A stretch of DNA of 53,372 bases, taken from assembly GCA_030539285.1 (NCBI GenBank), contig JAUNSH010000014.1, positions 1 through 53,372 on the forward strand, written 5' to 3'. Numbering within the stretch: position 1 is the stretch's first letter; each line of letters opens with the position of its first letter. Shown one piece after another: positions 8,543 to 16,098 of the stretch. Under the pieces are notes generated by a model. It did no database searches. It was not told the DNA's origin and saw only the letters and a program-made list of their open reading frames with translations. Origin of the DNA: Eubacteriales bacterium. Lineage in GTDB: Bacteria; Bacillota; Clostridia; Oscillospirales; Oscillospiraceae. The position numbers and the translations under genes are program-made.

Positions 8543-9750
8543 GCTTCGACCTCCATCTCCACGCCGCCCTGGGGCCGGATGGACAGCACATGGCAGGCTC
8601 CCTCCCCCAGCGCCGCGTCAATACCGGCCCGGAAGGATTCCAGCAGGTCGAAGGGCACAAAGGCCTGCACCGTCCCGGCGAAGCCGCCGCCGTGGACCCG
8701 GTAAGCGCCCCGGCCCTGTAAATAGTGCTCGCACAGGCCCAGGGCCACCGCCATGGCCTGCTGCTTCACATACCCGGCTGGAACCACATTTTGCAGGTAC
8801 ATCCAGCTGGAGTAGCCGGATTCCTTGGTCAGCCGCAGGAAGCCCTCGAAATCGCCCCGTTCCAGGCACGCCACCTGCTGGGGCACCCGGCGGTTTTCAT
8901 TGTATTCGTGGATGACCCGCATGACCGCCCGATCGCCGCAGGTTTCCCGCAGAGCGGGGATGGCGGCATAAAAGTCCTCCTCCCGGATCTGGGTCACCAC
9001 CTCTTTCCCAAAATATGCGCAAACCTGCTTCATCTCCCCGGGCACGGCGGCGTATTCGTCGGTCAGGTCGGCGTGGTCAGCCCGGGAGTCGATGATGCAC
9101 AGGGCGTGGCCCGTGGTGGAAAAGTCAAAGTGCACCGGGCGGATGTCCGGGTGGTCCTTGTCCGCAAAGTCGATGGTGACCAGCCCGCCCACGGCAGAGG
9201 CCGTCTGATCCATCAGGCCGCAGGGCTTGCCGAAGAAGACATTTTCCGCATACTGTCCGATCTGGGCGATCTCCGGCTGGGATACCCGGCCGTCAAAGTA
9301 CAGATGGTTGATAATGGTGCCGATGAGCACCTCGAAAGCGGCGGAGGAGCTGAGGCCCGAGCCGGGCAGCACCGTGGACTCGCAGTAGGCGTCAAAGCCC
9401 CCCACCTTGCAGCCCAGCTGAGAAAACCGTGCCGCCACGCCCCGGATCAGGGCCGGGGTGGAATTGATCTCGGCTTCCACCGGCTCCAGCGCGTCCAGCC
9501 GCACCTGACATAGGGGGTAGCCCTTGGACTGGACCCGGATCACATCGGTGCCGTTGGCCCGCACCGCCGCCACTGTATCCAGGTTCACCGCGCCGGCCAG
9601 CACCCGGCCCCGCTGATGGTCAGTGTGGTTTCCGCTGACCTCCGTGCGGCCCGGCGCGGAGAAATAGCGTTCCGCCGCCGCATCAAAGGCCGCCGCAAAC
9701 CCGGCGTCCAGTCGTTTTTTGTCGTTTAAGGAAAGAATCAATGCAGCCAT
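8539..9750 (-). CDS. galK: Galactokinase
   Basis: GHMP-family kinase that phosphorylates galactose at C1 with ATP. 403 aa. Three family motifs are present: GRTEVSGNHTDHQRG near residue 35 (galactose binding), PGSGLSSSAAFEVLIG at about 132 (phosphate-binding loop), and VHGGGFAGTVQAFV near the C-terminus. The start MAALILSL is preceded on the minus strand by GGGAGGTTTTC. First gene of a galK-galT operon. I see a TATAAT at about 9797-9802 on the minus strand but no convincing -35, so a regulated promoter is possible. Confidence 0.96.
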   Translation of the reverse strand: MAALILSLNDKKRLDAGFAAAFDAAAERYFSAPGRTEVSGNHTDHQRGRVLAGAVNLDTVAAVRANGTDVIRVQSKGYPLCQVRLDALEPVEAEINSTPALIRGVAARFSQLGCKVGGFDAYCESTVLPGSGLSSSAAFEVLIGTIINHLYFDGRVSQPEIAQIGQYAENVFFGKPCGLMDQTASAVGGLVTIDFADKDHPDIRPVHFDFSTTGHALCIIDSRADHADLTDEYAAVPGEMKQVCAYFGKEVVTQIREEDFYAAIPALRETCGDRAVMRVIHEYNENRRVPQQVACLERGDFEGFLRLTKESGYSSWMYLQNVVPAGYVKQQAMAVALGLCEHYLQGRGAYRVHGGGFAGTVQAFVPFDLLESFRAGIDAALGEGACHVLSIRPQGGVEMEVEA

Positions 9751-9893
9751 GAAAACCTCCCGGAATCAGCCCGCAGGCAAGTCGTTATCGGATTTATTAT
9801 ACCGTGGATCCCCGGGAAATGGAAGTGGAAATTTTCCAAATTCCAGGGCTTTTCCCCTTCAAAAAAGAAAATTAAAAAAATCGAAAAAAGAAC

Positions 9894-9921
9894 TTGACTT
9901 TTTCGCGATATATGGTAGAAT
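9894..9921 (+). promoter_or_regulatory. Promoter of tRNA-Ala
   Basis: TTGACT (9894-9899), 16-bp spacer, TAGAAT (9916-9921), 34 bp before the tRNA. Confidence 0.85.
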
Positions 9922-9955
9922 ACAGAGGTCGTCAAGCGGACGACATCCAGAATAT

Positions 9956-10031
<76 letters not shown>

Positions 10032-10069
10032 AAAGTGTTGAAAACCATTGGTTTTCAACACTTTTTTCT
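10032..10069 (+). terminator. Terminator of tRNA-Ala
   Basis: Perfect 15-bp stem (10032-10046 with 10050-10064) with a 3-base loop, followed by a T-rich run to 10069. Confidence 0.9.
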
Positions 10070-10102
10070 TTTTCCTCTTACTTTTCACAAGGGATTATAG
10101 AC

Positions 10103-10140
10103 CGCTTGAATACTCTGCAAATTTGAGTCATTCAAGAGGT
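10103..10140 (+). other. att-like partial duplication of the tRNA-Ala anticodon arm
   Basis: CGCTTGAAT (10103-10111) and CATTCAAGAGGT (10129-10140) repeat 9980-9988 and 9991-10002 of the tRNA in the same order, separated by 17 bp instead of 2. It lies directly in front of an integrase remnant, as expected of a scarred attachment site. Confidence 0.5.
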
Positions 10141-10161
10141 GTAGTTATAGCAAGAATATCC

Positions 10162-10322
10162 ATGCGAAATGTTCAGAAATCCCCTGTTTCCGAGTATTTT
10201 GATCTTTTTCTCTCTTCGGCTGCTGCCAGAGGCGTAAAGGACAAAACCCTGAGTACCTACAAGCAACACTTCCACTCCATCTCCAAAAGGTTGGATGTAA
10301 CCCTCCCTCTGAACCGCTTGCC
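10162..10322 (+). pseudogene. Tyrosine recombinase/integrase N-terminal fragment
   Basis: Translates as SEYFDLFLSSAAARGVKDKT then LSTYKQHFHSISKRLDV, the SAM-like core-binding domain at the N-terminus of phage-type tyrosine integrases. The catalytic domain (R...HxxR...Y) is absent: after about residue 50 homology stops and the sequence switches to unrelated protein in another frame. ATG 10162 is a plausible start but has no strong ribosome binding site. It reads away from tRNA-Ala, the usual position of an integrase at its attachment site. Broken and presumably non-functional. Confidence 0.6.
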
Positions 10323-10328
10323 GACCTT

Positions 10329-10716
10329 TTGGAAACCCATTGTACGAAGGGATCTTCCGCTGAGAATATTGCGGATCTGTTTGATCTGCTGGGCTGGAAT
10401 GTGGATGCCCACGCAAGCACAGACCGCAGATTCCAAACCGTAGAGGATGCTGAGCAGACGATCATCGATTATGGTGGACTGGGTAGATTGGGCAGGCCAT
10501 TGGCAGGTGCTGATCGGTATTGATACCTGCGGCACAGACACCCCTTATGATGATGTGCTGATTTTTGCGGATCCTTATGATGTGACAGACCATAAGCAGG
10601 ATGGATATTACACCTATCCTTTCGGAAGATTTTTCGGTATGTGGCGGGAAGGCCCCTGTGCGCAGAAGGTGGAACCCTATCAGCAGCCTTTTGTGGCAGC
10701 ATGGCCGAAAGCTTAA
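10329..10716 (+). pseudogene. C39-like papain-fold peptidase remnant, frameshifted
   Basis: Two frames carry consecutive parts of one protein. The first (10341-10446) reads NIADLFDLLGWNVDAH; the second (about 10465-10716) reads MVDWVDWAGHWQVLIGID, ILIFADPYDVTDH-like sequence and YPFGRFFGMWREG, typical of C39_2-type peptidase domains with the catalytic His in AGHWQ and Asp in ADPYD. The switch near 10446-10470 also loses some residues. The N-terminal Cys region is missing, having been joined to the integrase fragment. Not a functional gene. Confidence 0.5.
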
Positions 10717-10876
10717 AATCAGGGAGCGTCAGGCGTTGATCCCGTGGCGAACATAAAAAAACTTACGACCCTGCATTCTAACGGTCTGCACAGCTGATTG
10801 GCGGTGTATCGATGCTGTCCGCTTATGGCTAGACACGGATTATTGAGCATCGGCTAACACCCAGTGCTCTTTCCAT

Positions 10877-10901
10877 GCCCGGAGAAATCCGGGCTATTTT
10901 T
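10877..10901 (+). terminator. Intrinsic terminator
   Basis: GCCCGGA-gaaa-TCCGGGC (10877-10894) followed by TATTTTTAT, downstream of the C39 remnant. The sequence from 10717 to 10876 shows nothing else I can identify. Confidence 0.75.
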
Positions 10902-10914
10902 ATACCAGCTTTTA

Positions 10915-10936
10915 ATAAAACGGTTAAAACCGTTTT
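10915..10936 (-). terminator. Terminator of the ECF sigma operon
   Basis: AAAACGGTT / AACCGTTTT (10917-10925 with 10928-10936); on the minus strand it is followed by ATTAAAA. It sits 25 bp beyond the end of the membrane partner gene. Confidence 0.55.
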
Positions 10937-10960
10937 GCCTCGATTCTGTATGTCGGTCAA

Positions 10961-12091
10961 TTAGGGGATCCAATAGCGGATGATCTGCACCACCTGCTCC
11001 TGCCGGACGGTGATGACCGTGTTATAGCAGTTGAAGGGCGTTTCGCTGGCATGAATAGCCGATGGGACATCCTCGTACTCATAAACCAAGCCGTCAGGCT
11101 CCTGTTCCAGGTCGTCGTGATCTTCAAAGGTGCAGTCAGCAGACAGGGGAAGGGTGATCGTTCCCAGTTCATAGTAGACCGGCTGGTCATTCATTTCTTT
11201 GGTGCGGTACAGACCGTCATGCTCGATCAGCTCCACGCCGCCGCTTTCGATGCCGCCGTTGATGATGACGGCGCCGTGATCCCACAGGATGCTCTCGACG
11301 GTCACCGGTTCCCGACAGACCTCGATCTGGTCACCCTCTTTCAAGCTCTGAATATCTTCCAGTTCATAGCGGTCATAGTCATAGATCTTTGCGGTCAGGG
11401 AATAACCGTCCCCGTTCTTGACGAGGTCTGCTGCTGTGAAGTCCACGGAGTAGCCGCCGTCGGCAAAGGCATCCTCCGCACTTTCCATAGGATACAGCGG
11501 CATAACATATCCCAGCTTTTCCACAATGGTTTGGGCGGTATCCAGCAGCACCTGGACATCGCTGCCGCCGGCAACACACCACTGTACCTCGACCTCCGGG
11601 GCATACCAGCCCACCCAGGCCGCATCCTCGGACTTACGCAGCTGGACGGAAACATCTTCGCCGCTCCAGTCCAGGCTCTCCGTCCAGTCAGCATAAATGC
11701 CGGAGATGTCCTGGGGCTGCTCTGCCTTTAAGGCACGGCAGTAGTACGCCTGCCCATCCTGTTCAAAATTGACTTCTGCCATTTGGTTGTCGTTTTCTCC
11801 TGTGTCAATCAGGTAGTAAGCGGTTTCGGAGGCACTGTCCGGCAGGGGGATGGAGTAACCCAGCTGCTGAAACTCAGCTTCGCTGGATTCGTGTATGGGA
11901 CTTGCGATCATGACCGGTTGGTCGGTGCTTCGGCGGGTCATGGTGACGGCAGTCACAGCCACTGCCAGACAGGCGGCGATCGCCCCGGCGCTGTACAGCC
12001 AGGACCACTTCTTCCGCATGGGCTGCTGCGCTTCCTCCAGCAGGTCATCGTCCACGGCGTTCATCCATTTCTGAAAACGAGTTTGATTCAT
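10961..12091 (-). CDS. Membrane protein, likely anti-sigma factor
   Basis: 376-aa protein of unknown family. Residues 1-28 are a charged cytoplasmic segment (MNQTRFQKWMNAVDDDLLEEA), residues 29-50 form one membrane helix (WLYSAGAIAACLAVAVTAV), and the remaining 320 residues are predicted outside the cell, acidic and rich in beta-type sequence. It overlaps the ECF sigma gene upstream by 4 bp (ATGA), the arrangement of sigma/anti-sigma pairs. The short N-terminus is a plausible sigma-binding segment but I see no zinc-binding HxxxCxxC motif, so it is not a ZAS-type anti-sigma. The role is inferred from topology and context. Confidence 0.65.
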   Translation of the reverse strand: MNQTRFQKWMNAVDDDLLEEAQQPMRKKWSWLYSAGAIAACLAVAVTAVTMTRRSTDQPVMIASPIHESSEAEFQQLGYSIPLPDSASETAYYLIDTGENDNQMAEVNFEQDGQAYYCRALKAEQPQDISGIYADWTESLDWSGEDVSVQLRKSEDAAWVGWYAPEVEVQWCVAGGSDVQVLLDTAQTIVEKLGYVMPLYPMESAEDAFADGGYSVDFTAADLVKNGDGYSLTAKIYDYDRYELEDIQSLKEGDQIEVCREPVTVESILWDHGAVIINGGIESGGVELIEHDGLYRTKEMNDQPVYYELGTITLPLSADCTFEDHDDLEQEPDGLVYEYEDVPSAIHASETPFNCYNTVITVRQEQVVQIIRYWIP

Positions 12092-12690
12092 AGTCCGATC
12101 CTTTCCTGTTCCAGTTCCGCGCGCAGCCGTTCCCGTGTGCGGAACAGGGATGTCTTAATCTTTGCTTCACTGACGCGGCATTCTTCCGCGATCTCCCGAA
12201 TACTCTCCCCGTACCAGTAGCGGCGCAAAAAGAACACGCGGGCCTCAGCGCTCTGACGGCGCAGGAAGCCGTTCAGCACCCGACGCAGCTCATAGGCATC
12301 CAGTTCTGTGTCCGGATCACCCTGCCCGGTAACGATCCAGGGTTCCAATTCCTCAAAAGCGTCGGTGAGCGCGGTTCTGCGCTGTTCGGCAGTATTGTAG
12401 TTATAGCGGTCCAATGCCAGATTCCGGGTGATGCGGGCCAGATAGGCCCGCAGAGAGCGGGGGCGTGCCGGCGGGATAGCATTCCAGGCACGAAGATAGG
12501 TGTCACTGACACACTCCTCGGTGTCCCTGGGGTCTGCCAGGAGCCGCTGGGCCACACTGCGGCACAGCGCGCCATATTTTTTCTGCGTCTGGGTAATGGC
12601 TTCCTCACACCGCAGAAAGAACAGCTGAATGATCTGCTGATCTGACATGGCGGCTGAAAATTGAGCTTCCTCTGTTTCGATTTGTTCCAT
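12088..12690 (-). CDS. ECF-type RNA polymerase sigma factor
   Basis: 200-aa group 4 sigma-70 protein. Region 2 reads SVAQRLLADPRDTEECVSDT followed by YLRAWNAIPP (about residues 46-76) and ARITRNLALDRYN; region 4 reads FFLRRYWYGESIREIAEEC then VSEAKIKTSLFRTRERLR, the helix-turn-helix that contacts the -35 element. It is the first gene of an operon with a membrane partner. GGAGGAAATACT precedes the ATG. Upstream lie both a sigma-A promoter and an ECF-like promoter on the same strand (12727-12764), suggesting autoregulation. The signal sensed is unknown. Confidence 0.9.
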   Translation of the reverse strand: MEQIETEEAQFSAAMSDQQIIQLFFLRCEEAITQTQKKYGALCRSVAQRLLADPRDTEECVSDTYLRAWNAIPPARPRSLRAYLARITRNLALDRYNYNTAEQRRTALTDAFEELEPWIVTGQGDPDTELDAYELRRVLNGFLRRQSAEARVFFLRRYWYGESIREIAEECRVSEAKIKTSLFRTRERLRAELEQERIGL

Positions 12691-12726
12691 AGTATTTCCT
12701 CCGGTATTTGAAGCGGCTTCACCCTA

Positions 12727-12755
12727 TTAGACGGCACTATATCCGTTTTCGTTAC
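12727..12755 (-). promoter_or_regulatory. ECF-type (autoregulatory) promoter
   Basis: Minus strand: GTAACG (12750-12755), 16-bp spacer, CGTCTAA (12727-12733). AAC in the -35 and CGTC in the -10 are the usual ECF sigma signature. Confidence 0.55.
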
Positions 12756-12764
12756 AGAAGTCAA
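12736..12764 (-). promoter_or_regulatory. Sigma-A promoter overlapping the ECF promoter
   Basis: Minus strand: TTGACT (12759-12764), 17-bp spacer, TATAGT (12736-12741). It is offset by 9 bp from the ECF-type elements, so the two holoenzymes would compete. Confidence 0.65.
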
Positions 12765-12821
12765 GCGGAATATTTTTTGCTATTCCAAGTTTAATGTGAG
12801 ATTATAGATGATCAGAAAATG

Positions 12822-12859
12822 AATCCCCTGTAAGGCAGGTTCAACACCTTACAGGGAAT
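12822..12859. other. Hairpin in non-coding gap
   Basis: CCCTGTAAGG / CCTTACAGGG (12826-12835 with 12847-12856), extended by AAT/ATT. It is not followed by a clear T run on either strand. No gene lies between 12765 and 13271. Confidence 0.4.
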
Positions 12860-12941
12860 TTCAGTTTTGCCTAACACTGGGGAATATATGGCTGCGCGTG
12901 CTTTGAACTACATATTCAAATTCAGTACATATTGGTATCTG

Positions 12942-12984
12942 GCAAAAACAAAAGCTCCTCACCGCCGTAATGGTAGTGAGGAGC
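12942..12984 (-). terminator. Minus-strand terminator without an annotated gene
   Basis: GCTCCTCAC / GTGAGGAGC (12954-12962 with 12976-12984); on the minus strand it is followed by TTTTGTTTTTGCC. The only upstream minus-strand sequence is 12985-13146, which has a short open frame ending in MREGESSHLNLVML-type sequence through the stem. Possible small RNA or leader peptide. Confidence 0.45.
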
Positions 12985-13146
12985 ATTACAAGATTGAGAT
13001 GGGAGGATTCCCCTTCCCTCATTTGGTAGGCAGTGAAAACGGCGATTTGTCCCGGTTGATTGCAAAATTTTTCACCTTTGTATGATTGAACAAAACACAC
13101 GCGCAATATTTGTAAATAACTCCGAACAGCGCGCAACGCCGGGCGA

Positions 13147-13175
13147 TTGAACCAGCTCACTTTTTGCGGTATACT
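13147..13175 (+). promoter_or_regulatory. Sigma-A promoter for the TfoX-C/MFS/phosphoesterase operon
   Basis: TTGAAC (13147-13152), 17-bp spacer, TATACT (13170-13175). The 90-base leader holds a stem TGCCGCTC-ggtatt-GAGCGGCA (13232-13253) just upstream of the ribosome binding site. Confidence 0.85.
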
Positions 13176-13271
13176 GTCAGTAAGTTCGCAAGGCAAAAAA
13201 ATGTCTTCGAGGCCGCAAGAGGAAAAAGAAATGCCGCTCGGTATTGAGCGGCACGAATGGAGGATATTCAA

Positions 13272-13529
13272 ATGGGAGAATTATCAAAGCTGCCGAACAT
13301 CGGCAAAGCTGTGGAAGCGCAGCTTATACAGGTAGGAATCGAAACCCCGGACGCCCTTCGGGAAGCAGGGGCGAAAGCCGCATGGCTGAAGATTCAGGAG
13401 ATCGACCCCAGCGCCTGCATCCATCGGCTGATGGCATTGGAAGGTGCCATTCGGGGCGTGAAGAAAACCATGCTGCCGGATGCGGCGAAGGCAGACTTGA
13501 AAGCGTTCTATCAGGAGCACAAGCGTTAA
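13272..13529 (+). CDS. TfoX/Sxy C-terminal-domain protein
   Basis: 85-aa cytoplasmic protein made only of the TfoX C-terminal (helix-hairpin-helix-like) domain: LSKLPNIGKAVEAQLIQVGI, TPDALREAGAKAAWLKI, IDPSACIHRLMALEGAIRG. In gammaproteobacteria TfoX links to competence, but stand-alone C-domains like this one are widespread and uncharacterised. I chose ATG 13272 rather than 13257 because GGAGGAT lies 7 bp before 13272 and nothing precedes 13257. First gene of an operon with the MFS transporter 97 bp downstream. Confidence 0.85.
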   Translation: MGELSKLPNIGKAVEAQLIQVGIETPDALREAGAKAAWLKIQEIDPSACIHRLMALEGAIRGVKKTMLPDAAKADLKAFYQEHKR

Positions 13530-13626
13530 GCAACCGAATTTGTGTTGCCATCCATTTCCGAACGCGGTGTAATAGAGAAAAGCCCATTCGGGCAAATCTC
13601 TGAAATTCAAAAGGAAGCGAAAAACC

Positions 13627-14832
13627 GTGAAAACGAAAAAGCGCGCGCTGGTTTCCGGCGCGATGGCGTTTATCACCCTGATGGGCATTGTCAGCCTGTT
13701 CTCGGACATGACTCACGAGGGTGCGAGAAGCGTGCTGGGGGAATACCTGAACCTTGCCGGGGCATCGGCGGCGACCATCGGGTTTGTCTCCGGCGTGGGG
13801 GAGCTGTGCGGCTATGCCCTTCGGCTGCTGTCCGGGTTCCTTGCGGACAAGACGAAAAAATACTGGACACTGGTCATTGTGGGCTATGCCTTGCAGGTGC
13901 TGGCTATCCCGGCACTGGCCCTCATCCCGGAGAACGGCTGGGTGCTGGCCTGCGGTCTGGTAATTCTGGAACGGGTGGGCAAGGCCATCAAGAAGCCGGC
14001 AAAAAATACGCTGGTCAGCTTTGCCGCCAGTGAGGTCGGCACCGGAAAGGGCTTCGCCTATCAGGAGTTTCTCGACCAGTTGGGCGCGTTCCTCGGCCCG
14101 GTGATTCTGTTTGTCATCAGCCTCATCAAGGACACCGGCAATCTGTTCTCCACCTATCGGGTCTGTTTTGCCTTTCTTGGCATTCCAGCCCTCATCACCA
14201 TTGGCCTCGTGATCTTCTCCAAAATCAAGTACCCGAACCCGGAGATGTTCGAAAAAGCAGAGGAGGAACACAAGGAATTTCGCGTTCAGAAATCTTTTGT
14301 GCTTTACATGGCGGCGATCTGCTGCTATGCCTTCGGCTTTGCGGACTTCACCATGATCACCCTCCACGCCGCCAAAACCGCCGCCTTCCCTGCCGCGTCA
14401 TTGAGCCTGCTGTACGCGCTGGCCATGGCGGTGGATGCCTTCGCCGCCCTGTTCTTCGGCTGGCTGTTTGACAAGGTGGGACTCAAGGCCATGGTGCTGG
14501 CCACGCTTTGCAGCACCTTCTTCTCCTGCTTCATTTTCCTGACGGGAAATCCTGTGTGCATCCTCATCGGCATTGTCCTGTGGGGCATCGGCATGGGCGC
14601 GGAGGACAGCATTATGAAAGCCGCCGTCAGTCAGATCATCCCCAAGTCCATGCGCAGCACCGGCTTTGGCATTTTTGAAACCGGCTTCGGCATCGCCTGG
14701 TTTCTGGGCAGCTGGCTGCTGGGCGCGCTGTACGACTACAACCCGCTGTATCTGGTCATTGTGTCCGTAGCCGCACAGATTTTGGCGATCCTGTTTTACC
14801 TCGCCTGCATCCGCAGAAGGGCGCAGGAGTGA
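13627..14832 (+). CDS. Major facilitator superfamily transporter
   Basis: 401-aa membrane protein with 10-12 predicted helices. The first cytoplasmic loop holds LLSGFLADKTKKYW, a divergent form of the MFS motif A (GxLaDrxGrk), and the second half repeats it as FFGWLFDKVGLKAM. The start is GTG 13627 after AAAAGGAAGCG; upstream ATGs have no ribosome binding site. Substrate unknown; an efflux role is likely from the fold only. It is flanked in one operon by a TfoX-C-like gene and a phosphoesterase gene that begins 14 bp after its stop. Confidence 0.88.
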   Translation: MKTKKRALVSGAMAFITLMGIVSLFSDMTHEGARSVLGEYLNLAGASAATIGFVSGVGELCGYALRLLSGFLADKTKKYWTLVIVGYALQVLAIPALALIPENGWVLACGLVILERVGKAIKKPAKNTLVSFAASEVGTGKGFAYQEFLDQLGAFLGPVILFVISLIKDTGNLFSTYRVCFAFLGIPALITIGLVIFSKIKYPNPEMFEKAEEEHKEFRVQKSFVLYMAAICCYAFGFADFTMITLHAAKTAAFPAASLSLLYALAMAVDAFAALFFGWLFDKVGLKAMVLATLCSTFFSCFIFLTGNPVCILIGIVLWGIGMGAEDSIMKAAVSQIIPKSMRSTGFGIFETGFGIAWFLGSWLLGALYDYNPLYLVIVSVAAQILAILFYLACIRRRAQE

Positions 14833-14846
14833 TGGGAGGAAACCAC

Positions 14847-15302
14847 ATGGCAAAACGAATTGCCGTTCTGTCTGACACCCACGGTCTGCTTCGCCCGGAG
14901 GTACTGGATGCCATCTCCGGGTGTGATGCCATCATCCACGGCGGCGACATCAACAAGCTGGAAATTCTCGACCGTCTGCGTGAAGTCGCCCCAGTCTATG
15001 TAGTGCGGGGCAACAACGACAAAGAGTGGGCCGAGAATATCCCCGCCACGCTGACCTTTCAGATCGAGGACTGCCGGTTCTTTCTAGTGCACAACAAAAA
15101 GGAAGTGCCCAAAGACTTGACCGGCATCGACGCGGTCATCTTCGGGCACTCCCACAAGTATTTTGAGCAAACCATCGACGGGCGGCTCTGGCTGAACCCC
15201 GGCAGTTGCGGCAGGCGGCGCTTCGATCAGGAGATCACGCTGGCGATGCTGACGGTGGAGGGAAAGGCTGTTTCTGTTCAAAAAATCACGATTCAGCCGT
15301 AA
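14847..15302 (+). CDS. YfcE/MJ0936-family metallophosphoesterase
   Basis: 151-aa cytoplasmic phosphodiesterase of the calcineurin-like superfamily. All metal-binding motifs are present: LSDTHG (residues 8-13), HGGDI (32-36), RGNNDKE (56-62), HNKK and FGHSHK (about 107-112), with the final GSCGRRR. Family members hydrolyse phosphodiesters in vitro; the natural substrate is unknown. ATG 14847 was chosen because GGGAGGA (14834-14840) precedes it; GTG 14829 and ATG 14832 lie upstream of that site. Last gene of the operon. Confidence 0.9.
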   Translation: MAKRIAVLSDTHGLLRPEVLDAISGCDAIIHGGDINKLEILDRLREVAPVYVVRGNNDKEWAENIPATLTFQIEDCRFFLVHNKKEVPKDLTGIDAVIFGHSHKYFEQTIDGRLWLNPGSCGRRRFDQEITLAMLTVEGKAVSVQKITIQP

Positions 15303-15316
15303 TTCCGTCATTCAAT

Positions 15317-15360
15317 AAGGACTGGATTTCACCTTTAGGGTGCGATTCAGTCCTTCTCTG
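15317..15360. terminator. Terminator between convergent genes
   Basis: AAGGACTG / CAGTCCTT (15317-15324 with 15348-15355) with an inner CACC/GGTG stem, followed by TCTCTGTT. It separates the phosphoesterase gene from the convergent TIGR04076 gene. Confidence 0.7.
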
Positions 15361-15361
15361 T

Positions 15362-15676
15362 TCACTCCGCGTCCTCGTTCAGGGCTTCCAGATAAAAGCT
15401 CACGGGCCGGAAGCCATCATTGCAGGAAATCATGGCGGATTTGGGATTCTTCATCCAGCCGTCATAGAAATCCCCGCCGCCGTGCGCAAGGGTCATGACA
15501 AAGGGAGAAATGCTGTCCCATGCGCTGTCACAGAAGCCCTCTGGCTTACACCAGCCGTTGGCGATCCAGACCTGTCCCTCTTTGACTTCGCAGGCGTGCT
15601 GGATGGGATTTTCGTACCTCTCCATCAGGTCGGGATAGCAGGCTTTTCGGATGGCGGTAATGCGTACTTTTTTCAT
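15362..15676 (-). CDS. TIGR04076 family protein
   Basis: 104-aa cytoplasmic protein. The family pattern is visible: MKKVRITAIRKACYPDL at the start, GWCKPEGFCDSAWDSI in the middle (two Cys), and MISCNDGFRPVSFYLEAL at the end (Cys followed by DGxRPV). The conserved cysteines suggest metal or redox chemistry, but no function is established. A very strong site AAAGGAGGGGGGAT precedes the ATG. Minus-strand gene following a small ORF at 15736-15939, possibly in the same transcript. Confidence 0.85.
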   Translation of the reverse strand: MKKVRITAIRKACYPDLMERYENPIQHACEVKEGQVWIANGWCKPEGFCDSAWDSISPFVMTLAHGGGDFYDGWMKNPKSAMISCNDGFRPVSFYLEALNEDAE

Positions 15677-15735
15677 GGGAATCCCCCCTCCTTTTCTGAT
15701 TCCATTTTAGCCCAATGTGTGCAGGATGTAAAGCT

Positions 15736-15939
15736 TCAGCAGGCAAGATAAATGAAATCATACGGGTCTAGGTTTGCCTGCTCCAGTGCAGCCACCCGGT
15801 CATCCGGGGCCATCTCCCGCAGTTCTTCCTCGCTCAGCCCTGCCAGACACAGTTGGTCCCGGAATGGCTCGTATTCCGCGTCCGGCACCGCTTCCTCCTC
15901 GTTCCAGTGAAGCAAATCTTCCAAAAGTCGAATAATCAT
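15736..15939 (-). CDS. Small acidic protein of unknown function
   Basis: 67 residues, MIIRLLEDLLHWNEEEAVPD at the N-terminus and NLDPYDFIYLAC at the C-terminus, net negative with two predicted helices and no membrane segment. I do not recognise a family. It is supported as a gene by GGGAGGT seven bases before the ATG on the minus strand and by a TATAAT at 15973-15978. The following TIGR04076 gene begins 59 bp downstream. Confidence 0.6.
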   Translation of the reverse strand: MIIRLLEDLLHWNEEEAVPDAEYEPFRDQLCLAGLSEEELREMAPDDRVAALEQANLDPYDFIYLAC

Positions 15940-16098
15940 AGTCGTAACCTCCCATTCTTGTTTCTGGCCCCATTATACCGGGAATCTGTCCAAAAAATCG
16001 GGTGTCATTTGATTCAGGGAAGTTTATTGGACATTTTCCCTGATAGAATACGTTCAGAAAGCAAAGGAATCCCGCATCATTTGAATGGAGGTAACGAT

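Noticed and set aside
13176-13271. Fluoride or other riboswitch before the TfoX-C/MFS operon
   Set aside because: A hairpin exists, but none of the conserved riboswitch cores I know is present.
16027-16049. Promoter TTGGAC...TAGAAT before the SWIM gene
   Set aside because: The spacer is only 11 bp, too short for sigma-A.
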